A stretch of 64,000 nt of DNA, from contig NZ_BBJT01000007.1 in assembly GCF_000739915.1 (NCBI RefSeq), positions 124,001-188,000 of the forward strand, given 5' to 3'. Every line of letters starts with the position of its first letter. Position 1 is the first letter of the stretch. The DNA comes from Paenibacillus chitinolyticus NBRC 15660 (GTDB taxonomy: Bacteria; Bacillota; Bacilli; Paenibacillales; NBRC-103111). This document shows positions 1 through 7,903 of this stretch, in pieces. A model generated the notes under the pieces. That model made no database searches. It saw only the letters and a list, made by a program, of their open reading frames with translations, and was not told where the DNA came from. Made by a program: the position numbers and the translations under genes.

Positions 1-536
1 GGAAAGCCCACCTTCATATTGATCGCGATCAGAATGCCGACAACGGGAACGACGACAGCCAGAATGACGGAGAGCGGCGGATTCAGACGGGCCGCCATAA
101 TCAAGCTTCCGATGCAGAGCAGCGGTGCTTTGACGAATACGCGCATCAAACCGTTCACGAACATTTGAACCTGCGTAACGTCGTTCGTTAACCGGGTGAC
201 CAGTGACGCCCGGTCGAACCGGTCGATATTTTCAAAAGACAGGGACTGGATTTTGCGGAATAAATCCGATCTCAGCTCGGCCCCGAACTTCTGCGAGACA
301 TGACTCGAGATCACATTGCGGACCGATGCCGAAATGGCCCCCAGCGCGGTTACCAGCAGCATAATGCCGCCCATCCGCCACACGTAATCCATCTGTTTGC
401 CCCCTACGCCTACATCGATGATTTTGGACATCAGCGTCGGCAGCGTGAGATCGCACAAGGCTTCCAATGTCAGAAAAGCGACCGCGGCGCTGAAGGGCTT
501 CCAGTACTTGCTTATATATTTTCGTGAAATGGGCAT
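1..536 (-). CDS. ABC transporter permease/ATP-binding protein, 5' part only
   Basis: N-terminal 178 residues of a half-size ABC exporter; the rest, including the nucleotide-binding domain, lies beyond the left edge. Translation from the ATG at 536 begins MPISRKYISKYWKP and runs through alternating hydrophobic segments. It carries hallmarks of the ABC exporter transmembrane domain: an ELRSDLFRKIQSLSFENIDRF stretch is followed by SLVTRLTNDVTQVQ, the coupling-helix region seen in YfiB/YfiC, BmrC/BmrD and MsbA-like proteins. An AGGTGA ribosome-binding site sits 7 bases upstream. Such proteins usually pair with a second half-transporter to export drugs or lipids; that partner would be outside the window. 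Substrate cannot be inferred. Confidence 0.88.
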   Translation of the reverse strand, partial: MPISRKYISKYWKPFSAAVAFLTLEALCDLTLPTLMSKIIDVGVGGKQMDYVWRMGGIMLLVTALGAISASVRNVISSHVSQKFGAELRSDLFRKIQSLSFENIDRFDRASLVTRLTNDVTQVQMFVNGLMRVFVKAPLLCIGSLIMAARLNPPLSVILAVVVPVVGILIAINMKVGF

Positions 537-577
537 TCTGTCTCACCTGTCCGTCCTCGTAAACGATAAGTAAACCG

Positions 578-604
578 CTAGGGAATAGTTCTATTATCCA
601 CCAT
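578..604 (-). CDS. possible 8-residue leader peptide upstream of the ABC exporter
   Basis: An AAGGAGGGG Shine-Dalgarno sequence is followed at normal spacing by ATG and an 8-codon frame MVDNRTIP ending in TAG, 41 bases before the exporter start. Some multidrug ABC genes are controlled by translated leader peptides (BmrB of bmrCD is the known example). The frame is too short to prove by sequence alone and may be chance. Confidence 0.25.
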   Translation of the reverse strand: MVDNRTIP

Positions 605-661
605 ACTCCCCTCCTTTTCAAAAGTCACGAGCTTCTCTTTTTTACGTGTTCCGGCAAAAGC

Positions 662-695
662 AAAAAAACCGCCGGCGCACAGTGCACGGGCGGTT
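662..695 (-). terminator. intrinsic terminator of the NAD(P)H-binding protein gene
   Basis: Stem AACCGCC/GGCGGTT with an inner GCAC/GTGC helix, followed on the minus strand by seven T residues. It lies directly after the stop codon of the gene ending at 707. Confidence 0.8.
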
Positions 696-706
696 CTGAC
701 ATTTCA

Positions 707-1342
707 TTAAGATTCGGATACGACAGTGAAACGCTCATTTTCATGCTTCGGCTGTTCAATCTCATCCAAAACGGCGGCTGCATAATCTTCGTAACTCACA
801 TAGCTTTGGCCTTTGGAGTTAACGAGCAGGTTATCCTTGCCCGTACGATACTGCCCGGTTCTTTTGCCTAGCGCGAAGATGGCGGACGGGCTGACGAATG
901 TCCATTTGATTCCTGCGGTGTTTTGCAGAATCTCCAGGTTTTTGCCTTGATTCGATGCCGTTGCAAAATAGGCGGCCGGGAAATCCGGCGTTTCCAGCAC
1001 GCGCGTCGTTTTCGCTTCGTCCACGAACAGGCTGCCCGCTCCCCCGACGACGATCAATTTCGTCTCCGGCGCGCCTTGCAGAGCTTCGATCAGCACGTTG
1101 CCCGCGTCTACATGGAGATGCTCCTGGCCCGGGGCCGCTCCGAAAGCGTTAACGACGATATCGAATGCTTTCAGATCGGATGCGGTCAGATCGAACACGT
1201 CCTTTTCCAGAAGAGCTGCGCCTTCCGCGCTTACTTTAGCCGCGTCTCTCACGATTGCGGTAACCTCATGCCCTCTTTCCTGCGCTTCTTTCAAAATACG
1301 GCTGCCGGCTTTGCCGCTTGCGCCGATAATAGCTATTTTCAT
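707..1342 (-). CDS. NAD(P)H-binding atypical short-chain dehydrogenase (YwnB/NmrA-like)
   Basis: A 211-residue cytoplasmic Rossmann protein. It starts MKIAIIGASGKAGSRI, the GxxGxxG dinucleotide-binding signature of atypical SDRs of the NmrA/YwnB type, and has the usual length for that family. There is no Tyr-xxx-Lys catalytic pair in the expected place, so it may sense or bind NAD(P)H rather than act as a classical dehydrogenase. The start is supported by GGGAGGAA eight bases upstream. The promoter is near-consensus and is covered by a perfect inverted repeat, the arrangement usual for MarR/HxlR-controlled redox or electrophile-stress genes, but no such regulator is adjacent. Substrate unknown. 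Confidence 0.85.
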   Translation of the reverse strand: MKIAIIGASGKAGSRILKEAQERGHEVTAIVRDAAKVSAEGAALLEKDVFDLTASDLKAFDIVVNAFGAAPGQEHLHVDAGNVLIEALQGAPETKLIVVGGAGSLFVDEAKTTRVLETPDFPAAYFATASNQGKNLEILQNTAGIKWTFVSPSAIFALGKRTGQYRTGKDNLLVNSKGQSYVSYEDYAAAVLDEIEQPKHENERFTVVSES

Positions 1343-1390
1343 AACGAATTCCTCCCGGATAATGTTTTTGCAGTAAATGTCTTTCTTTGA

Positions 1391-1427
1391 TGTAACTATT
1401 ATAGTTACAGGTTATCGATTTTGTCAA
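1391..1427 (-). promoter_or_regulatory. sigma-A promoter with overlapping palindromic operator
   Basis: On the minus strand TTGACA (1427-1422) and TATAAT (1403-1398) are separated by 18 bases. A 19-base inverted repeat with arms TGTAACTA/TAGTTACA (1391-1409) covers the -10 box. Both consensus boxes are perfect, so the promoter should be strong and its activity set by a dimeric repressor binding the palindrome. HxlR/MarR-family repressors bind repeats of this kind; the identity of the repressor is inference. Confidence 0.75.
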
Positions 1428-1644
1428 CTGGGCTTTAACAGCCTGTTTATGAAGAATCGACAAGGGCGGGGGATATTATACTTCTCGTTCAAGTCAATTT
1501 ATGCCCACAACAAAGGTGATCTTTTATATGAACTGCACACTCATCCAACTTTTTTCTTTCCAAAAATTATGCTATACTGTGTATAACACTGCGTTTAACG
1601 TAGAATTTAATTAACGTATGAAGTTTCTTCTTGCTATCTATACT

Positions 1645-1795
1645 AAAAAAGAGCCTTCACCGCGCCAACGGTGAAAACTCTTTAGGACCCGAAAGGCTGT
1701 GGAACACCACGGCGCGCAAGCACAACTAAATGTAATGCAAGCGAAAACCACCGTTTAGGCGCCTAACCTACTAGCGGTGGTTTTTTCGCTTGTTC
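1645..1795 (+). ncRNA. candidate antisense RNA (antitoxin) convergent with the small toxin gene
   Basis: A transcription unit with no convincing reading frame. Two TATACT -10 boxes point into it: an extended one, TGCTATACT, at 1570-1578, and one at 1639-1644. The predicted RNA opens with a stem-loop (AAAGAG, TTCACCG/CGGTGAA, CTCTTT; about 1649-1681) and ends in a long hairpin with T-run at 1739-1791. Its 3' part is fully complementary to the 3' end of the minus-strand toxin mRNA. Convergent overlap of 3' ends is the architecture of TxpA/RatA and BsrG/SR4 in Bacillus. The 5' end is uncertain by tens of bases. Confidence 0.5.
1739..1791. terminator. shared bidirectional terminator of toxin and antisense RNA
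   Basis: AAGCGAAAACCACCG pairs with CGGTGGTTTTTTCGCTT, giving about 15 pairs with a two-base bulge. The loop contains the 12-base palindrome TTAGGCGCCTAA (1755-1766). On the plus strand it ends the antisense RNA; on the minus strand it overlaps the last codons and TAG of the toxin gene. The self-complementary loop could seed sense-antisense pairing. Confidence 0.75.
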
Positions 1796-1902
1796 CGGAA
1801 TTTACGACGCGCCCAGCGATAGAGCTTACGGATACCGAGCACAAGGCTCAGTAGCGTTACGGTCCAGCGCAGTACGTCATAAAACGCCACAAGTGCGACC
1901 AT
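1771..1902 (-). CDS. small hydrophobic-basic peptide, candidate type I toxin
   Basis: A 43-residue peptide starting MVALVAFYDVLRW: one transmembrane helix (about residues 2-24) followed by a strongly basic tail ending KRKNHR. This is the shape of membrane-active type I toxins such as BsrG, TxpA and Fst, though I recognise no exact family. The ATG at 1902 was chosen because GGGGGTGAGG lies just upstream. That Shine-Dalgarno sequence is in a small hairpin, TTCCC-GAAA-GGGGG, with a GNRA tetraloop, so translation is probably limited. An extended -10 promoter lies at 1974-2002. A convergent antisense RNA overlaps the 3' end. Toxicity is inference. Confidence 0.65.
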   Translation of the reverse strand: MVALVAFYDVLRWTVTLLSLVLGIRKLYRWARRKFRNKRKNHR

Positions 1903-1973
1903 CGGCCTCACCCCCTTTCGGGAAGCTGCGCCGTGGTCTGAAAATCCACCACTATTCAAAGTCCATAAAACCG

Positions 1974-2002
1974 ATTATAGCATGTCCTTTCCAGATTGTT
2001 CC
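1974..2002 (-). promoter_or_regulatory. promoter of the candidate toxin gene
   Basis: Extended -10 TGCTATAAT (TATAAT at 1979-1974) with a weak -35 GGAACA (2002-1997) at 17-base spacing. It gives a leader of about 65 bases containing two hairpins (GTGG...CCAC, then the one holding the Shine-Dalgarno sequence). Confidence 0.6.
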
Positions 2003-2217
2003 ATTGAACATTTGTTTCCAAATGCTACATCTTTCAGGAGAAAGACACCGGAAGCAGTCTTACGTTCCATCATCACAAAACACTTCGTCCCTACCCTTAA
2101 AAAAGTTAAAATCCGGTTACAGTTTAGCTCCGGATGGGTAATGTTACCTCTCTGTAACCCACCTTGATCCAAGGGGTGCCTATAATTAAACCGGACAACC
2201 TAGGAGGGATACTTATT

Positions 2218-3348
2218 ATGAAAAAATCATTTAAGCTTCTGACACTTGGCCTGGCAGGCTCCTGTCTGCTGGCGGCCTCAGCCGGAACTTCTTACGCGAA
2301 TAACGCGGTACAGGTTCCTGCGGCCACTTCTGTTGCGGCGGAACCCGTATCCGCACAAGCTTCCGTTAAAAACGGAGCTGTACAGGTGACAACCAAAGAA
2401 ATCAAAGAAGATTCTCCCGAACTGAGCGTCGATCTTCAGATTCCCGTTATACAGGGAATGAAAGATACGCAGTACCAGGACGAGCTTAACGATATTATTT
2501 ACCGGCATGCCATGAAAGATGTGGAGGCAGTGCGCAAACAGGCTCAACGTGATTTGGCTGCCGCCAACGGTTCCGCAAGCGAGCTGGCAATGCCTTATTC
2601 GGTCGACTTGATAGCTGAAGTAAGCGCATCGGGGGGCCAGGAAGACGCGAACCGTCTGTCTCTGCGGGTGGCAACTTCCGTTTATACGGGAGGCGCTCAC
2701 GGGATGCCGCGTGTGGATACCTATAACGTCCTGAATGCGGAAGAAGCTCAGAAGATTGAGCTGAAAGACTTATTCGGGGACAATTATAAAGCGATTATCG
2801 ACAAACAGATCAGTCAGGAAATCGCCAAGCATCCGGATGATTTCTTCGAAGACGCTTTCTCCGGCATTACCGATACGCAGTCCTTCCAGATCAGGGACGG
2901 TAAAGCGGTAATCGTGTTCTCGCCTTACGATATTGCCCCCTATGCCGCAGGCATCCAGGAGTTCTCCATCCCCATCGCTCCAGGAGGCAATTCCTCCGCA
3001 CCTTCGAGTCTCGTAGTGGGCGGTGAAGTGCTGTCGGCGAAGCAGGGCTCGCTCTACACCACAGCGGAAGGCACCAACATGGTTCCTCTCCGCGTTGCGG
3101 CCGAGAAGCTGGGCTTCCAGCTTAAGTGGAACCAGGAGCAATGGGCCGCCGAGCTGTCCAAAGGAGCGGTATGGACAAGCGTTTACAAGGGAAAGGATGC
3201 GTACACCATCAACAAAATGGCGCCGGTTTCCCTGGGCGAAGCGGCTGTCATTAAAGAAGACGGCAACATGTACGTGCCCGCATCTTTCTTCTCCAAGATA
3301 CTAAAGGCTGACGTAACCGTAACCGGCGATCAGCTCGTGATTAAATAA
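2218..3348 (+). CDS. exported DUF4163/DUF3298 (RsiV-like) protein with copper-amine-oxidase-like stalk domain
   Basis: A 376-residue secreted protein. Residues 1-28 form a signal peptide (MKKSFKLLTLGLAGSCLLAA, cleavage after SYA). Residues about 45-260 match the DUF4163 plus DUF3298 pair known from the extracellular part of RsiV: DLQIPVIQGMKDTQYQ, then LRVATSVYTGGAHG and DLFGDNYKAII. The last 95 residues, from VVGGEVLSAKQGSLYTT through VPLRVAAEKLGF, are a stalk-type domain (copper amine oxidase N-like) common in Paenibacillus exported proteins. The ATG at 2218 has AGGAGGG upstream; the in-frame ATG 18 codons earlier has none. Binding partner unknown. Confidence 0.82.
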   Translation: MKKSFKLLTLGLAGSCLLAASAGTSYANNAVQVPAATSVAAEPVSAQASVKNGAVQVTTKEIKEDSPELSVDLQIPVIQGMKDTQYQDELNDIIYRHAMKDVEAVRKQAQRDLAAANGSASELAMPYSVDLIAEVSASGGQEDANRLSLRVATSVYTGGAHGMPRVDTYNVLNAEEAQKIELKDLFGDNYKAIIDKQISQEIAKHPDDFFEDAFSGITDTQSFQIRDGKAVIVFSPYDIAPYAAGIQEFSIPIAPGGNSSAPSSLVVGGEVLSAKQGSLYTTAEGTNMVPLRVAAEKLGFQLKWNQEQWAAELSKGAVWTSVYKGKDAYTINKMAPVSLGEAAVIKEDGNMYVPASFFSKILKADVTVTGDQLVIK

Positions 3349-3388
3349 AACAGGCCTTCGCAGCGGACGGGCCCTGCCCCTCATATAA

Positions 3389-3431
3389 CCCGTTTAAAGA
3401 AGCGTTTCCGCTCTTTAAGCGGGCTTTTTTT
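3389..3431 (+). terminator. intrinsic terminator of the RsiV-like gene
   Basis: CCCG...TTTAAAGA...GCG stem-loop closing on CGGG, followed by seven T on the plus strand. Confidence 0.75.
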
Positions 3432-3469
3432 GCGGTACCGGACAAGTCTTCTTCCCTCAAAACAACATG

Positions 3470-3511
3470 AAAAAAGTCCCGCCACTCCCCAAAAGGAGAA
3501 TGCCGGGACTT
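3470..3511 (-). terminator. intrinsic terminator of the yjlC-ndh operon
   Basis: AAGTCCCG/CGGGACTT stem (3474-3511) extended inward by CTCC/GGAG, with a T-run on the minus strand. Confidence 0.78.
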
Positions 3512-3552
3512 AGGTTCAGACCGGTTGATTCCGGTAAAATTCCGGACCGCTC

Positions 3553-4734
3553 TTAGTAAGCCAGAGCGAACAGGCCATGAATGTGAGACAGGTAACGGAT
3601 GTTACTTGCTTCTTTCATGAGGGTTGCAGGCAGGCCTTTCAGGCGGGTTTGGTTGCCGCCGATCGAACCGATTCCGTCTTTGCGGCCCAGACTTCCGAGT
3701 GTACCGGAGAATACAGGCGTGAAGACGTCCATCGGTGCGCCTTTCTGTGCTGCGAAGAGGTTGTAACCGACCACTTCGCCCATCTGCCAAGCCAGTTGTG
3801 CGGTTGGCGGGTAAGGACGCTCGGCACCGGCCGGGAAGACCACGGCGCAGTCGCCTGCAAGGAACACGTCCGGGTGGGACGTGGATTGCATGAACTCGTT
3901 GACCGTCGCGCGGCCGCGGTTCACTTCAATCCCGGAGTTAGCGACAACCGGAGTGCCTTGTACGCCGCCCGTCCAGACGAGCGTGCTGGTTTCGATTGTG
4001 CTTCCGTCTTTCAGGGAAACGACGGATTCCTGCATTTCGGTGATCGCAACGCCCGTCAGGAACGTTACGCCGCGTTTTTGCAGGCTTGTCGTAGCGCGCT
4101 CGATCAGTTCCGGATGGAAGCCCATCAGGATGGAAGGAGCCGCCTCTACGCAGTACAGGGAGACGTCGTTGAAATCGACGCCTTTGCTGCGGCACAGGCC
4201 AGGCAGCATATCGGCGAGTTCGCCCACAAGCTCGATACCGGTCAGACCGCCGCCGCCGACTACGAATGTCGCGTCCGCTTTGTTCTTGGTCTGGCTGTAA
4301 GCTTCGATGCGTGCTTCCACGTGCTCGCGGATGCGGTTGGCATCGTTAACGGATTTCAGCGTGAAGCTGTGTTCCTGGAGGCCAGGAATGCCGAAGAACG
4401 CCGTTTCGCTGCCCAGGGCAACGACGAGCTTATCGTAATCGAACGATTTGCCGTTCGACAGGATGACGCGCTTGCTGTCCGCGGAAATGGTTTCGACCGT
4501 GCCGATTTCCAGGTTGATGTCTTTGCCGCGCAGGAGCTTTTCCAGAGGCAGGGCAACTGCTTTCTCGTGCAGATTACCTACAGCCAGGCGGTGCAGCTCG
4601 GTAATGATTTGATGCGTAGGAAAACGGTTAACAACCGTAATCGTAGCTTCTTCCGCAGTCAAGTGTTGACGGGCTGTCAGTGCGCTGAGCAAGCCGCCGT
4701 AACCGCCACCTAAGATCAAAATATGCTTGGACAT
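3553..4734 (-). CDS. ndh: type II NADH dehydrogenase
   Basis: Single-subunit, non-proton-pumping NADH:menaquinone oxidoreductase that feeds the respiratory chain at the inner face of the membrane. The N-terminal GGGYGG binds FAD. A second Rossmann motif, VVGGGGLTGIELVGELAD, at about 155-172 binds NADH, and VFLAGDCAVV near residue 300 is the usual FAD-contacting ATG/GD segment. Length (393 residues) fits the family. GGAGG directly abuts the first ATG (4740) but is six bases from the second (4734), so the second is chosen. It follows a DUF1641 gene with a 37-base gap, the yjlC-ndh order of Bacillus subtilis. Confidence 0.92.
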   Translation of the reverse strand: MSKHILILGGGYGGLLSALTARQHLTAEEATITVVNRFPTHQIITELHRLAVGNLHEKAVALPLEKLLRGKDINLEIGTVETISADSKRVILSNGKSFDYDKLVVALGSETAFFGIPGLQEHSFTLKSVNDANRIREHVEARIEAYSQTKNKADATFVVGGGGLTGIELVGELADMLPGLCRSKGVDFNDVSLYCVEAAPSILMGFHPELIERATTSLQKRGVTFLTGVAITEMQESVVSLKDGSTIETSTLVWTGGVQGTPVVANSGIEVNRGRATVNEFMQSTSHPDVFLAGDCAVVFPAGAERPYPPTAQLAWQMGEVVGYNLFAAQKGAPMDVFTPVFSGTLGSLGRKDGIGSIGGNQTRLKGLPATLMKEASNIRYLSHIHGLFALAY

Positions 4735-4771
4735 ACTCATCCTCCATTCTTGTTTCAGCTTACCTTATGAT

Positions 4772-5197
4772 TTAACGCTGTTGCTGCCGTTCGGCTTGAA
4801 CATCCAAGAATGCCTGTACGAAACGGAATGTCTTTTGTACTTGCGGGTCTTTCAGCATTTTGAGAAGTCCGAACAGACCGATCGTGGAATGTTCCGCTTG
4901 AGCGCGGTCGCTTGCTTCGATTGCAGCGGCAGCTACGCCTTTGGCTTTCTCGGTGATCGGCTTAACAAACTCGTTCATACCGCCTTTGAGGTCGTCGATC
5001 AGAACTTGGTCGCTCGCAACGCTTTGAGCCAAATCGTAAGCTTTGGTAAGAATCGTAACCATTTCCGCCAATTTCGGCAGATTCTCCACGAGAACGGTTA
5101 AAGACTCCTGAACCTCTGGCTTCATCAACTGATCAAGGACATCCTGAGTTTCCCTTTTTTCAGTAGTGCTTGGGGTTTGATTGGATGTTTCTGACAT
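4772..5197 (-). CDS. yjlC: DUF1641 protein, YjlC-like
   Basis: A 141-residue helical, acidic protein of the DUF1641 family (DDLKGGMNEFVKPITEKAKG followed by GLFGLLKMLKDPQVQKTFRF). It is co-transcribed with ndh: the stop is 37 bases before the ndh start. In B. subtilis yjlC-ndh is controlled by the NADH-sensing repressor Rex; no convincing Rex palindrome was found here. DUF1641 proteins also accompany formate dehydrogenase-like genes; biochemical role unknown. AAAGGAGG eight bases upstream fixes the start. Confidence 0.85.
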   Translation of the reverse strand: MSETSNQTPSTTEKRETQDVLDQLMKPEVQESLTVLVENLPKLAEMVTILTKAYDLAQSVASDQVLIDDLKGGMNEFVKPITEKAKGVAAAAIEASDRAQAEHSTIGLFGLLKMLKDPQVQKTFRFVQAFLDVQAERQQQR

Positions 5198-5721
5198 AAG
5201 CTAACGTCCTCCTTTGCTTTGAAATAGAAGCCCGTTTATTTTTCGATCCCTGCCTAGCCATCGAGACGTCTTCTGTCTTCGCATAAGTTTCCCTATTCGT
5301 GATAAATGAACCCACGCGGCCTGATAAGATTGTAACATTTTTCACATAAAAGGAAGAAGGTTTTTCTTGGCTGCGAGTCCATTACTTGCAAGATCGGGAA
5401 AAATGTCGAACAGGTCGAAACGGAACCCTATGTACTCCTATTATACCTCCGTCTTGCTGACAAGAGAAAAACTATTTTTTAGACATGTGAATAATTTGTG
5501 ACAAAAATCATTTCTTTTCGCGCCCCCGCTCCTTAAGCAGGTATACATGCTTGTTTATTCCAATAATTCCTCGGATTTTCTTGCCAGAAGGGACAAGTCT
5601 TCGAGAAAAAATTTCATCAAAACCGGCTGCCCTGCTTACAAGAAAAAACCACCCGCGCGAACTCAACGGATGGTCTCGGTTGCGGCACCAAAGGCGGCAA
5701 TCCTTCATTTTCTTGCCCGAG
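5198..5721. other. intergenic region upstream of yjlC-ndh
   Basis: No credible gene in about 520 bases. The minus strand holds a TATAAT (around 5450) that could serve yjlC, with a poor -35. An imperfect palindrome, AAGCAGGTATACATGCTT (5535-5552), lies nearer the 3' end of the ThrE-type operon; it has no T-run and no assigned role. Confidence 0.5.
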
Positions 5722-6147
5722 CTAGACCTTCGGCCTTTTAAAAAGCTGGTTCATCACCTCGGAAAAAATAAGTCCCGCGGCAATCGAACCCGAAATCATA
5801 AACGCTTTGGCGGCGAGCTGAACGGCAAGATTATAGTCGTTTTCCACGAAAGAACGCATCGCATCATAGGCCATGCCTCCCGGAACGAGGGGAATGATCC
5901 CCGCCACGCTGAAAACGATAATGGGGGTCTTGTAGAGACGGGCGAAAACCCGGGATATCACCGTCACGAAGAACGCCGCGGCCAAGGTGGCCACAATGGC
6001 GTTGGTATCGCTCCGCACTAGAGCGACGTATACGAGCCAGCCCATCATCCCGACGAAACCGCACTGGATCAAGGTATTCCTTGGAACGTTAAAAATAATG
6101 CCGAAGGCGGCGGAGGCGATATAACTCGTCACGAGCTGCGCAATCAT
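5722..6147 (-). CDS. threonine/serine exporter family, small subunit (ThrE_2/YjjB-like)
   Basis: A 141-residue membrane protein with four hydrophobic segments, containing NVPRNTLIQCGFVGMMGWLVY and the conserved GIIPLVPGGMAYDAM of the second ThrE domain. In Corynebacterium ThrE both domains are one chain; here, as in YjjP/YjjB, they are split. The ATG at 6147 has GGAGGAAT upstream, and the larger partner ends only 14 bases before it, so the two are one operon. Probable role: export of threonine, serine or a related small acid. Substrate inferred from family only. Confidence 0.85.
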   Translation of the reverse strand: MIAQLVTSYIASAAFGIIFNVPRNTLIQCGFVGMMGWLVYVALVRSDTNAIVATLAAAFFVTVISRVFARLYKTPIIVFSVAGIIPLVPGGMAYDAMRSFVENDYNLAVQLAAKAFMISGSIAAGLIFSEVMNQLFKRPKV

Positions 6148-6161
6148 TGAGGATTCCTCCG

Positions 6162-6923
6162 TTAATAAAATGAAAAGACGACCGCGATGCCGGCTCCGAT
6201 GGCAAACGCCGTCAAAAACGCCTCCGCGCCCTTGGACAAGCCGGACACGAGATGGCCCGCCATCAAGTCCCTCACGGCGTTCGTGATCAACAGGCCCGGA
6301 ACAAGCGGCATGACGGAGCCGATGATGATTTTGTCCAGCTCCTGTCCGAGCCCTGTCCATATAAACAGAGAGGCCAGCATGCCGATAATGAAGGAAGCCA
6401 GAAACTCGGCTACAAATTTGATCAGCACATACCGGTGAAAGATAAGGAATCCGATAAAACCCAGACCGCCTGTGACGACGGCCGGAAGAAAATCGGGCCA
6501 CCCGCCGTTGAACATGATCGTAAAACAGCCGCTGGACACGGCTGCCGCCGCAATCTGAATGGCCACGGGGTAGGCCAGATTAGCCCTATCCACCTTGAGA
6601 AGGAGCCTGTGCGCTTCCTGAAGGTCAAGCTCTCCGTTGCTTATTTTGCGGGAGAGTCCGTTGACCAGGGTTACCTTATGCAAGTCGGTGGACCGCGTGG
6701 ATATCCGGACCAGCTTGGTCGGATCGCTGCCGTCCACAGAGAAGATAATCCCGGTCGGGGTCACGAAGCTGTGGGTATGATGAAGGCCGTAAGAGGCCGC
6801 AATGCGGGTCATCGTATCTTCCACCCGATACGTCTCCCCTCCGTTCTGGAGCATAATCTTTCCCGCCAGCAGGCATACATCTACGATTTTATAAGTCTGA
6901 CCGGGACCGGACGCCTGTTCCAT
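6162..6923 (-). CDS. threonine/serine exporter family, large subunit (ThrE_1/YjjP-like)
   Basis: A 253-residue protein. An N-terminal soluble half (residues 1-110: CLLAGKIMLQNGGETYRVEDTM, then HSFVTPTGIIFSVDG) is typical of the DUF1212/ThrE_1 domain. Five hydrophobic segments follow, with IGSVMPLVPGLLITNAVRD matching the equivalent motif of the small subunit. It is first in the two-gene operon. GGAAGAGGTG stands seven bases before the ATG. With the next gene it should form one inner-membrane exporter. Confidence 0.88.
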   Translation of the reverse strand: MEQASGPGQTYKIVDVCLLAGKIMLQNGGETYRVEDTMTRIAASYGLHHTHSFVTPTGIIFSVDGSDPTKLVRISTRSTDLHKVTLVNGLSRKISNGELDLQEAHRLLLKVDRANLAYPVAIQIAAAAVSSGCFTIMFNGGWPDFLPAVVTGGLGFIGFLIFHRYVLIKFVAEFLASFIIGMLASLFIWTGLGQELDKIIIGSVMPLVPGLLITNAVRDLMAGHLVSGLSKGAEAFLTAFAIGAGIAVVFSFY

Positions 6924-6978
6924 CGCGCACCTCTTCCTGTGGATGTAGATAAGATGCCGGCCTGCCCTGCCGCCGCTC

Positions 6979-7668
6979 TCAATCCAGCAGCTCCATCAGC
7001 CGGGTAAACTCGCTTTCGCTCAGGTCTCTCCATTTTCCTTTGGGAAGTCCGTCCAGTTTGATATTCATGATGCGCACCCGCTGCAGCCGATGCACCTGAT
7101 ACCCGAACGCCTGGCACATACGCCGGATTTGCCGGTTCAGTCCCTGCGTCAGAATGATGCGGAAAGTATGGTCGTTGATGCGGGTCACCTTGCACGGTTT
7201 CGTCTTCGTGCCCAGAATACGGACGCCCGTGGACATACCTTGCACAAAGGAGTTCGTGATCGGCTGATTCACGGTGACGATATATTCTTTCTCGTGGTTA
7301 TTTTCCGCGCGCAAAATTTTATTGACGATATCCCCGTCATTGGTCATGAGGATAAGGCCTTCCGAATCTTTATCGAGTCGGCCGATCGGGAAGATTCTCT
7401 CCGGATGCCGGACGAAATCGACGATATTGCCCGATATGTGACGCTCCGTCGTGCACGTGATGCCAACCGGTTTATTCAAAACTATATAGACGGACTTCTT
7501 CTTGGTCCCCAGCGGCTTGCCGTCGATTCTCACATCGTCTCCCGGCTCGGCCGTACTGCCAAGCTCCGCCGGAGCCCCGTTAATGGTCACTCGCCCGGCT
7601 TGAACGAGTTCATCCGCTTTTCGTCGGGAGCAAATACCCGTTTCACTAATGAATTTATTGATCCGCAT
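6979..7668 (-). CDS. rluF: 23S rRNA pseudouridine synthase, RluF-like
   Basis: A 229-residue RNA-modifying enzyme. Residues 1-60 form an S4 RNA-binding domain (MRINKFISETGICSRRKADE). The catalytic domain carries GRLDKDSEGLILMTNDG, where the Asp of GRLD is the pseudouridine synthase nucleophile, then LNRQIRRMCQAFGYQVHRLQ. The S4 plus catalytic layout, with RQIRRM and LQRVRI, fits the RluE/RluF/RsuA group, best RluF (U2604 of 23S rRNA). It has no operon partner: 55 bases separate it from the exporter gene start downstream. Confidence 0.88.
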   Translation of the reverse strand: MRINKFISETGICSRRKADELVQAGRVTINGAPAELGSTAEPGDDVRIDGKPLGTKKKSVYIVLNKPVGITCTTERHISGNIVDFVRHPERIFPIGRLDKDSEGLILMTNDGDIVNKILRAENNHEKEYIVTVNQPITNSFVQGMSTGVRILGTKTKPCKVTRINDHTFRIILTQGLNRQIRRMCQAFGYQVHRLQRVRIMNIKLDGLPKGKWRDLSESEFTRLMELLD

Positions 7669-7903
7669 GAAGCTGTTATCCCCTTCTTTTGCCTGTTAGG
7701 TTGTGAGTCCCCACCGATTTATATGCCTGTATTGTACCATAATCGGATGCAATTCGCGTCTCCGCTCCGTCACAAAAACGGCCCCTCCCCGTATTGATGG
7801 CATCACACCCAAACGGTGGATGAGAAAGAGGCACGTTTGGGACTGGGGAGAAGCTCACGGCAACGGGACAGCACGGTGTTTCAAGGAATAACGAGCTGCT
7901 GCA

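Noticed and set aside
5480-5515. Possible Rex operator upstream of yjlC-ndh (TTGTCAC...TTCACA)
   Set aside because: Only one half-site fits TTGTGAA/TTCACAA; the other has about three of seven matches, and it lies far from the -10 candidate.
5535-5552. AAGCAGGTATACATGCTT palindrome as an operator or terminator
   Set aside because: Imperfect, no T-run, and not near a start codon.
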